From Pseudomonas frederiksbergensis (GTDB taxonomy: Bacteria; Pseudomonadota; Gammaproteobacteria; Pseudomonadales; Pseudomonadaceae): a stretch of DNA of 64,000 nt. The notes below the pieces were generated by a model, which had not been told where the DNA came from, did no database searches, and was given only the letters and a program-made list of their open reading frames with translations. A program made the position numbers and the translations under genes. Of this stretch, positions 58,173-64,000 are shown in pieces. Positions within the stretch are counted from its first letter, which is position 1. The number at the start of each line of letters is the position of its first letter. The stretch lies in assembly GCF_000802155.2 (NCBI RefSeq), contig NZ_JQGJ02000007.1, positions 1 through 64,000 on the forward strand. The letters run 5' to 3'.

Positions 58173-58937
58173 ATGAACGCACAAACGACATTTTCTCGAC
58201 GCCTGACCACTCACTGCCGCCACTGGCTCGGTGCACTGCTGGCTGCCTGCCTGCTCGCGTCGGGCGGTCCTGCCCTTGGTGCTGCTGCGGTAACCTTGCC
58301 TGATCTCCTTATCGGCGTCACTCAGGGCTTTCTTGAGTTCACCGTAGAAGACTACCTGGCAACCAGTCAAACCGAAGGTCGCTACGAGATCGAAGTCAAC
58401 CAGCTCGACCCGCGCCTGCGCATGCCGATGTGCGACAGGGAATTGACTGCCTCGCTGGAGAGCCCGGCCCGGCCGCTGGGCCGCGTCACGGTAAGGGTTC
58501 GTTGCGACAGCGCAGCGCCCTGGACCGTGTTCGTGCCTGCTCAAGTGCGCCTGTATCGGGAAATTGTCACCACCACCCGTCCGCTCAAGCGTGCCGGGAT
58601 TGTCGAGCCGCAGGACGTGGTCTTGCGTGAACGCGACGTCAGCCAGATCAGCCAGGGCTTCCTGACCTCAGTAGATGAGGCCATTGGTCAGAAACTTGTC
58701 CGACCAATGGTCGCCGACCAAGTGATCACCCAGGTGCATCTGGAACAGGCCGAAGTGGTTCGCAAGGGCGATCAGGTGGTCATTACCGCTCGCAGCGGAA
58801 CCCTGGCCGTGCGGATGCCCGGCGAGGCCTTGGCCAACGGCGGCATGCGTGAACAGATTCGGGTAAAGAACCTCAACTCCCAGCGAGTCATCAAGGCCCA
58901 GGTGATAGCGCCTGGCCAGGTAGAAGTGGCTATGTAA
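58173..58937 (+). CDS. flgA: P-ring assembly chaperone FlgA
   Basis: A 254-residue protein with a signal peptide (LGALLAACLLASGGPALGA), needed in the periplasm to assemble the flagellar P ring (FlgI). The SAF domain is in the C-terminal half (LKRAGIVEPQDVVLRERDVS in parts, then RPMVADQVITQVHLEQAEVV in parts and IRVKNLNSQRVIKAQVIAPG). No ribosome-binding site is visible upstream of the ATG. Confidence 0.93.
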   Translation: MNAQTTFSRRLTTHCRHWLGALLAACLLASGGPALGAAAVTLPDLLIGVTQGFLEFTVEDYLATSQTEGRYEIEVNQLDPRLRMPMCDRELTASLESPARPLGRVTVRVRCDSAAPWTVFVPAQVRLYREIVTTTRPLKRAGIVEPQDVVLRERDVSQISQGFLTSVDEAIGQKLVRPMVADQVITQVHLEQAEVVRKGDQVVITARSGTLAVRMPGEALANGGMREQIRVKNLNSQRVIKAQVIAPGQVEVAM

Positions 58938-59045
58938 GAGGCCGCAAGGAGGGTAGACAGGCTGGCGCTTGACCTCGGTGTTCCCTAGACTGTGCCTTGT
59001 ACAAGGCAAGCGCAGACGTGCGCTCGTTCATTTGAAAAATGAGCC

Positions 59046-59071
59046 TAAAGTTTTTTGGGGATGGCCGAAAA
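59046..59071 (+). promoter_or_regulatory. FliA (sigma28) promoter of flgMN
   Basis: TAAAGTTT followed after 10 bases by GCCGAAAA, close to the sigma28 consensus TAAAGTTT-N11-GCCGATAA. It lies about 40 bp before flgM. Confidence 0.78.
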
Positions 59072-59107
59072 CATGGCAAGCGTCCAAATACCCAGAGGTT
59101 TTTTACC

Positions 59108-59422
59108 ATGGTCATCGATTTCAATCGTTTAAACAGCTCCTCGCCCGTGACAGGCACAACGCGCACCAGCGCCAGCAAGGAAACCGTCGAAACCGACAAA
59201 TCCAAGCCAGCCGACCAGGCCGCCACTGTCAAGAACGGGGAGTCGGTACACCTCAGCAATGAGGCTCAACAGTTGCAGAAGGTCACTGACAAGCTGCGCG
59301 ATCAACCTGTCGTCGACAACGCCCGCGTGGCCGCGTTGAAAGCAGCAATCGCCGATGGCAGCTACCAAGTCGACAGCAACCGTGTAGCCAGCAAGCTGCT
59401 CAACTTCGAAGCCCAGCGCTAG
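59108..59422 (+). CDS. flgM: Anti-sigma-28 factor FlgM
   Basis: A 104-residue protein that binds FliA until the hook is complete, then is secreted. [11 protein letters not shown] at the start, polar disordered N-terminal half, and the FliA-binding C-terminal part [33 protein letters not shown] (in parts). Start chosen at ATG 59108. Confidence 0.93.
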   Translation: MVIDFNRLNSSSPVTGTTRTSASKETVETDKSKPADQAATVKNGESVHLSNEAQQLQKVTDKLRDQPVVDNARVAALKAAIADGSYQVDSNRVASKLLNFEAQR

Positions 59423-59470
59423 GCCCCCGCCTACGCCAGGCTTTTGGACGCTCAAGACCCAAGGCCAGCC

Positions 59471-59938
59471 ATGCACGACACTCATTTACTGCAATTGATC
59501 ACCGACGACTTCGCTCCAGCGCAACAATTGCTGGAGTTGTTGCAGACCGAAGCCCTGGCATTACACGGGCGGGACATGCCGCTGCTGGAAAATATCCTGG
59601 CGCAGAAACAGGCATTGATCATTTTGCTCGACCAGCATGGCCGCAAGCGCAGCGAAATTCTCGCCAGCCTCAACCTGCCCGCCGATAACAGTGGCCTCGA
59701 GCAATTGGCCAGCCAATCGCCGATCGGCGATCAGCTGTTGTCGCAAAGCGCGGTGCTCAACGACCTGCTCAACCAATGCCAGGCCGCCAACGCTCGAAAC
59801 GGCCAGTCTATCCAGATGCAGCAGGCCGCCACCGCCAATCAGCTGCGCATTCTCAACGGCGGCGAAATCCCGACGCTCTATGACGCTCGCGGCTCGACCG
59901 CAAAAATGGTCAAGCACCGCCCGCTCAGCCAGGCATGA
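59471..59938 (+). CDS. flgN: Flagellar chaperone FlgN
   Basis: A 155-residue helical export chaperone for the hook-filament junction proteins FlgK and FlgL. The sequence is rich in Leu/Gln helices (LLQLITDDFAPAQQLLELLQ, LLENILAQKQALIILLDQHG). It follows flgM by about 50 bp and is probably in the same FliA-driven transcript. Confidence 0.88.
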   Translation: MHDTHLLQLITDDFAPAQQLLELLQTEALALHGRDMPLLENILAQKQALIILLDQHGRKRSEILASLNLPADNSGLEQLASQSPIGDQLLSQSAVLNDLLNQCQAANARNGQSIQMQQAATANQLRILNGGEIPTLYDARGSTAKMVKHRPLSQA

Positions 59939-60030
59939 AGCGAACGATGCCGGCGCACTATCAACGCGCGATACATGCTGGCAAAATGCTGGCTCTTTGT
60001 AGTCGTATTTTGCCTGGAGATTGACCCACC

Positions 60031-60777
60031 GTGTTCAATGCCTCAAACGCGGATGATGCTCCGCAGCCGCCCAAGGTCCTCACCACCCCTCTGGAAATCT
60101 CCGGCAACCTGCGGATGCTGCAAGACAGCCATGACCCGCTGATCATCACCTTTCATGAGCGCAGCCAGCGGTTCCAGAGCTACCTGGTGGATGTCGATCG
60201 CGACAGCAACACCATCGCCCTGGACGAAATGATTCCTCGGGACGGTGAACGTTTCCTGCTAGCCGGCGAGCCGTTTCGCGTCGAGGGTTTCCATGACGGC
60301 GTGCGCATTGCGTGGGAAGGCAACGGCCCGCTGACCATCCAAGAGTCGAGCGACGGCCGCTGCTATCGCGGCGCCTTGCCTGAAGAAGTGGTTTACCACC
60401 AGCGTCGCAACGCCTTCCGGGCCGCATTGAAACTGGCGCAACTGGTGAACGTGGAATTGGGTGGTGACAAGCTCAAGTCTCCGGTCAACGGCAAACTGCT
60501 GGATATCTCCGCAACCGGCTGCAAGCTGCGCTTCGACGGCGACATCACCGAGCGGCTGCAACTGGGCCAGGTTTACGAACGCTTCATCGCCGCCCTGCCG
60601 TTCGGCAACATGACTGCACCGGTGGAGCTGCGCTACCTGCATTTCGAAGAGCGGATCAACACCACCTTCGCTGGCGTGCGCTTCCACAATATCAGCGGCC
60701 TGGTACAGCGCCAGGTCGAACGCTTCGTGTATCAATTGCAGCGTGAAGCCCGTCGGTTCGATAAAGACGATTTCTGA
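60031..60777 (+). CDS. ycgR: Flagellar brake protein YcgR (PilZ domain)
   Basis: A 248-residue YcgR-type protein: N-terminal YcgR domain (about 20-120) and C-terminal PilZ domain with the c-di-GMP-binding RRNAFR and [11 protein letters not shown] motifs. On binding c-di-GMP such proteins slow the flagellar motor. The start is a GTG with GGAGATTG upstream. A strong terminator follows. Confidence 0.92.
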   Translation: MFNASNADDAPQPPKVLTTPLEISGNLRMLQDSHDPLIITFHERSQRFQSYLVDVDRDSNTIALDEMIPRDGERFLLAGEPFRVEGFHDGVRIAWEGNGPLTIQESSDGRCYRGALPEEVVYHQRRNAFRAALKLAQLVNVELGGDKLKSPVNGKLLDISATGCKLRFDGDITERLQLGQVYERFIAALPFGNMTAPVELRYLHFEERINTTFAGVRFHNISGLVQRQVERFVYQLQREARRFDKDDF

Positions 60778-60794
60778 TTTTCGCGCGCGCTACA

Positions 60795-60836
60795 TAAAAA
60801 AACGGGCAATCCCTTGCAAGGATTGCCCGTTTTTTA
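60795..60836. terminator. Bidirectional terminator
   Basis: AACGGGCAATCC-CTTGCAA-GGATTGCCCGTT with A-run and T-run on both sides; it ends both ycgR and the convergent MFS gene. Confidence 0.93.
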
Positions 60837-60844
60837 TGCCGGCC

Positions 60845-62206
60845 TCATGGCCTGGCCTGGGTGAAATCGGAGGGAGGCGGTTGGTCATCGGCGCCTTCGG
60901 TGACCGGCTCCAGCTCTGGCTCCGCCTCGACGTCCGGATCGGGCGACGTCTGCATCTGCTCCTGCACCACCTGCTCGTCGACCCGCGGATCAAGGCACGC
61001 AACCAGCGGTGAGCTGGTCATGTTGTCCGGCATGGCCACATGGTGCAGAGGAGCGTCATCGACCTGGTGCAGATTGGTGACCGCTTTCGGCCGGATCCGC
61101 CACACCAGTACCAACGCAAACAAGGCGAAGAAGCCATAGAGCATCTGGCTGCCGAACAGTTTCATCAGCACACCCGCCACCAACGGGCCAATACTCGCGC
61201 CAACGCCGTAGGTCACCAGCAGCATCGCGGTGAGCGACACCCGGCGATCCCCTTCAACGTGGTCATTGGAAAACGCCACCGCCAATGGGTACAGGCAAAA
61301 CTGCACCAGCGAACAGCAGAACCCCGCGACGAACAACACTTCCAGCGGCACCTTCGACAAAATGGCCAGCGGCAATGCACACACCACCAGGGCCAGTGCG
61401 AAGCATCGGATCAACAGGGCTCGATCATAACGATCCGACAGCCAGCCCAACGGCCATTGCACCAGCAGGCCGGCAAAGATGCAGCTGCCCATGAACAGGC
61501 CGACCTGCTCGGTGCTCAGGCCCTGCTGGGAGGCGTACAGCGGCGCCAGGCCGTAGAAAGAGCCAACGATCAGCCCGGAGCCCAACACCGTGGTCAGCGA
61601 TTGCGGCACGCGCTTGATAAAGAAGCGCGGCTCCATGGGGGCCGGATGCAGCGGAGCCGGGTGGATCCGCCGGGTCAACGCCACTGGCACCAGGCACAGG
61701 GCGAAACACAAGGCCACCAACATCAGCAATTCCAGCCCCAGGGCCGGATGCATGACCAGGATCAGTTGGCCCAGCACCAGCCCCAGGTACGAAGCGATCA
61801 TGTAGCCGCTGAACACCACCCCGCGCTGCTTGGCATCGGCCTGTTCGTTGAGCCAGCTTTCGATGACCATGTACTGGCACATCATGCCCAGGCCGACAAT
61901 CATCCGCAGCACGATCCAGGCCGGCAGCCAGTCCACCAGGCCATGGCCCAAGACCGCCGCGCCGACAATCCCGGCACAAGCCGAATAGGCGCGAATATGC
62001 CCGACGCGGGCAATCAGCCGGTGGCCGATCTTGCCGCCCAGCACCAGGCCGAAATAGTTCGCGGCCATCAGCGCACCGACCCACAGGCTGTCCACGTTGT
62101 CGGCGGCCAGGCGCAGGGCCAGGTAAGTACTCAAGAGGCCCGAGCCGATGAGCATCATCAGCGAGGCGAAATAAAGCGCTCGAAAAGGTTTCCAGATTTG
62201 GCGCAT
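60845..62206 (-). CDS. MFS transporter with acidic C-terminal tail
   Basis: A 453-residue transporter with about 12 helices (first helix FRALYFASLMMLIGSGLLST). It resembles YcaD-like MFS proteins. After the last helix it carries a 70-residue cytoplasmic tail rich in Asp, Glu and Pro (PDPDVEAEPELEPVTEG). I take the ATG at 62206, where the helix begins, over a longer form with 40 charged residues. Substrate unknown. It is 70 bp downstream of the glutamine-synthetase-like gene. Confidence 0.82.
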   Translation of the reverse strand: MRQIWKPFRALYFASLMMLIGSGLLSTYLALRLAADNVDSLWVGALMAANYFGLVLGGKIGHRLIARVGHIRAYSACAGIVGAAVLGHGLVDWLPAWIVLRMIVGLGMMCQYMVIESWLNEQADAKQRGVVFSGYMIASYLGLVLGQLILVMHPALGLELLMLVALCFALCLVPVALTRRIHPAPLHPAPMEPRFFIKRVPQSLTTVLGSGLIVGSFYGLAPLYASQQGLSTEQVGLFMGSCIFAGLLVQWPLGWLSDRYDRALLIRCFALALVVCALPLAILSKVPLEVLFVAGFCCSLVQFCLYPLAVAFSNDHVEGDRRVSLTAMLLVTYGVGASIGPLVAGVLMKLFGSQMLYGFFALFALVLVWRIRPKAVTNLHQVDDAPLHHVAMPDNMTSSPLVACLDPRVDEQVVQEQMQTSPDPDVEAEPELEPVTEGADDQPPPSDFTQARP

Positions 62207-62276
62207 CGGCGTTCCGAGCGGCTCCTTGAGGTGAGTAAGGGCTATCGTTCGAAGATAGCCCGAATGCGACGGTTCG

Positions 62277-63620
62277 TTATGCCTGGGCCGCCAAGACGCG
62301 CCGCTCCCAGGGCGTGATTTCGTCAAAGAAACTGGTCAGTTCCAGGGTCTTCGAGGCAATGTAGCCTTCGATGAACTCGGTACCGAACAGTTCCTTCGCC
62401 AAGTGGCTACGCTTGAGACGCTCAAGGGCTGCATGCAAGGTACATGGCAAGGACAGATTGTCCGGCACTTCGAATTCGCCCTGGATCGCCGCGTCTGGTT
62501 CCAGGCGATTTTCAATGCCATGGAGTCCCGCCGCCAGGCTGGCGGCAATCGCCAGGTAAGGATTGGCGTCGGCCCCCGGCAAACGATTCTCGACCCGCCT
62601 GGCCACCGGCGGACTCGCAGGAATGCGCAACCCGGCCGAACGATTGTCATGGGACCAGCAGGCATTGTTTGGCGAGGCAAATGGATGGCAGAGGCGGTGA
62701 TAGGAGTTCACGTTCGGCGCGAACAACGCGGTGAAATCCGCCATGCAGGCCTGCTGCCCGCCAATGAAGTGCCGAAACGTTGCCGTCGGCTCGCCCGCCT
62801 CGTCGCTGAACACATTGCGACCACTGCCCAGCTCAATCACGCTCTGGTGAATGTGCATCGAACTGCCCGGCGTCCGCGCCAGCGGCTTGGCCATGCAGAC
62901 CACCGTCAGGCCATGCTTGAGGGCCACTTCCTTGAGCAGGTGCTTGAACAGGAATGTCTGGTCAGCCAGTCGCAGAGCATCGCCGTGGAGCAGATTGATT
63001 TCGAACTGGCTGACGCCCATTTCATGCATGAATGTGTCGCGCGGCAAGCCCAAGGCTGCCATGCATTCATAAACTTCAGTGAAGTACGGACGCAGGCCGT
63101 TGTTGGAACTGATGCTGAACGCCGATTGGCCATCTTCGCGCCGACCGTCCAGGCCCACCGGCGGCAGGAATGGCTGGGCAGGATCCGGATTGGCGGCGAA
63201 CACAAAGAACTCCAGCTCCGTCGCCACGACCGGCGCCAACCCGAGCGCGGCATACCGAGCGATCACGGCCTTGAGCTGGCCACGCGTCGACAAAGGCGAG
63301 CTTTCACCGCTAAGTTCGTCGGCATCGCAGATCGCCAAGGCGCGTGGCGGATGGCTCCACGGCAAGCGATGAATCTGCTGCGGATCGGGCACCAACGCCA
63401 GGTCGCCATCGTCACTGCCATAAAAGCGCGCTGGCGGATAACCGCCCATGATGCATTGCAGCAGCACACCCCGCGCCATCTGCAACCGCCGGCCTTCAAG
63501 AAAGCCCTCGGCGCTCATTACCTTGCCCCTGGGTACGCCATTCAAATCCGGCGTGACACATTCAATCTCATCAATGCCCGTCAATCGCTGTGCGAGTGAA
63601 CGCTGGCCATCGGTCGTCAT
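62277..63620 (-). CDS. Glutamine synthetase family protein (gamma-glutamylputrescine synthetase-like)
   Basis: A 447-residue ligase of the glutamine-synthetase superfamily. Seen: DLNGVPRGKVM near the N-terminus, VATELEFFVF (metal-binding Glu), MGVSQFEINLLHGDALRLAD, TPGSSMHIHQS (catalytic histidine loop) and NRSAGLRIP. The form of these motifs fits the PuuA/SpuI group that glutamylates amines rather than ammonia, but the amine is not known. Start at ATG 63620; the longer frame upstream is unsupported. MFS and sensor-kinase genes flank it. Confidence 0.82.
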   Translation of the reverse strand: MTTDGQRSLAQRLTGIDEIECVTPDLNGVPRGKVMSAEGFLEGRRLQMARGVLLQCIMGGYPPARFYGSDDGDLALVPDPQQIHRLPWSHPPRALAICDADELSGESSPLSTRGQLKAVIARYAALGLAPVVATELEFFVFAANPDPAQPFLPPVGLDGRREDGQSAFSISSNNGLRPYFTEVYECMAALGLPRDTFMHEMGVSQFEINLLHGDALRLADQTFLFKHLLKEVALKHGLTVVCMAKPLARTPGSSMHIHQSVIELGSGRNVFSDEAGEPTATFRHFIGGQQACMADFTALFAPNVNSYHRLCHPFASPNNACWSHDNRSAGLRIPASPPVARRVENRLPGADANPYLAIAASLAAGLHGIENRLEPDAAIQGEFEVPDNLSLPCTLHAALERLKRSHLAKELFGTEFIEGYIASKTLELTSFFDEITPWERRVLAAQA

Positions 63621-63758
63621 GACGCAATCCTTGTTGTGTGCGAGCCGCGAACGGCAACCCGTACAAAATAGGCTCCGGCTGTTCGGAATATCAAGCATCC
63701 CGAGACAATAAACATCTGACATCGAACCCATAGGGTTCTGTACCGACCGAAGATTGGC

Positions 63759-64000
63759 TCAGGGCAGATAAAGCCTGAACACTCCACCGCCCAGCACACC
63801 GCCGTTGGCAATCTCGGTACGCCCGCTCAAGCCGCCGCGCTGGTGCAGCGCGGCGATCCTGGCGGCGAAATACAAGCCCAGCCCAGTGCTGCCACTGCTG
63901 TGGTTGATGCCTTGCACGTATTCGGCCTGACGCTCGATCATCTCGGCCGGATAGCCTTCGCCGTCGTCATTGATCGTCAGCACCAACTGCCCGGCCTCGT
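63759..64000 (-). CDS. Sensor histidine kinase, C-terminal end (partial)
   Basis: The C-terminal about 80 residues of a histidine kinase ATPase domain: LVLTINDDGEGYP (N box/G1) and GSTGLGLYFAARIAALHQ (G2). The gene starts beyond the right edge of the window. Its signal and partner regulator cannot be seen. Confidence 0.85.
   Translation of the reverse strand, partial: EAGQLVLTINDDGEGYPAEMIERQAEYVQGINHSSGSTGLGLYFAARIAALHQRGGLSGRTEIANGGVLGGGVFRLYLP

Overview
The window is ordinary chromosomal DNA of a fluorescent pseudomonad (Pseudomonas fluorescens group). Evidence: high GC, closely packed genes, GacS, an OprH-PhoP-PhoQ locus, aerobic-type cobalamin genes under a B12 riboswitch, RpoN/FliA-type flagellar promoters, and many REP hairpins with a GAGC-TT-GCTC core. 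I see no rRNA, tRNA, insertion sequence, prophage or CRISPR array. 66 protein genes are called; the last one runs off the right edge.

Layout. 1-2.5 kb: a MarR-regulated MFS exporter unit plus a secreted glutathione-peroxidase-like protein. 2.5-11.8 kb: late cobalamin synthesis (cobO-cobB-bluB-cobD-cobC-cobQ, then cobP-cobT-phosphatase-cobV), read leftward from a cobalamin riboswitch at about 11.54-11.73 kb, mostly with ATGA overlaps. 11.9-18.5 kb: an unknown protein, a lipoprotein sugar dehydrogenase, two NlpC/P60 lipoproteins, Hda, an AI-2E-type permease and a DUF2066 protein. 18.9-27.9 kb: purM-purN, small conserved proteins, mazG, relA, rlmD and cysM. 28.2-38.3 kb: the GacS hybrid sensor kinase, a D-lactate-type dehydrogenase and housekeeping genes (arsC-like, wrbA, tag-like, ttcA, Yip1, SprT). 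38.3-42.3 kb: a CoA-transferase, the C4-dicarboxylate carrier DctA and an AraC regulator. 42.3-49.2 kb: oprH-phoP-phoQ, a secreted dienelactone hydrolase, a phosphopantetheinyl transferase and an RstAB-like two-component system. 50-52.9 kb: nrdA. 53.1-60.8 kb: flagellar and chemotaxis genes (flgBCDE, cheR-cheV, flgA, flgM-flgN, ycgR). 60.8-64 kb: an MFS transporter, a glutamine-synthetase-like enzyme and the end of a sensor kinase.

The strongest non-coding signals are regulatory. They are a -24/-12 promoter plus two identical 14-bp palindromes upstream of dctA; a -24/-12 promoter with a four-unit AAGCGGCA dyad upstream of flgB; four CTGAAC units at exact 11-bp spacing between oprH and a dienelactone hydrolase; tandem NrdR-like boxes and a perfect DnaA box before nrdA; a duplicated MarR-type operator; and face-to-face sigma54/sigma28-like promoters between flgA and cheV. 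I found no convincing new multi-gene system. The least explained gene is the one at 11914-12498, divergent from the B12 riboswitch. All family calls come from reading the sequence; no database search was run.
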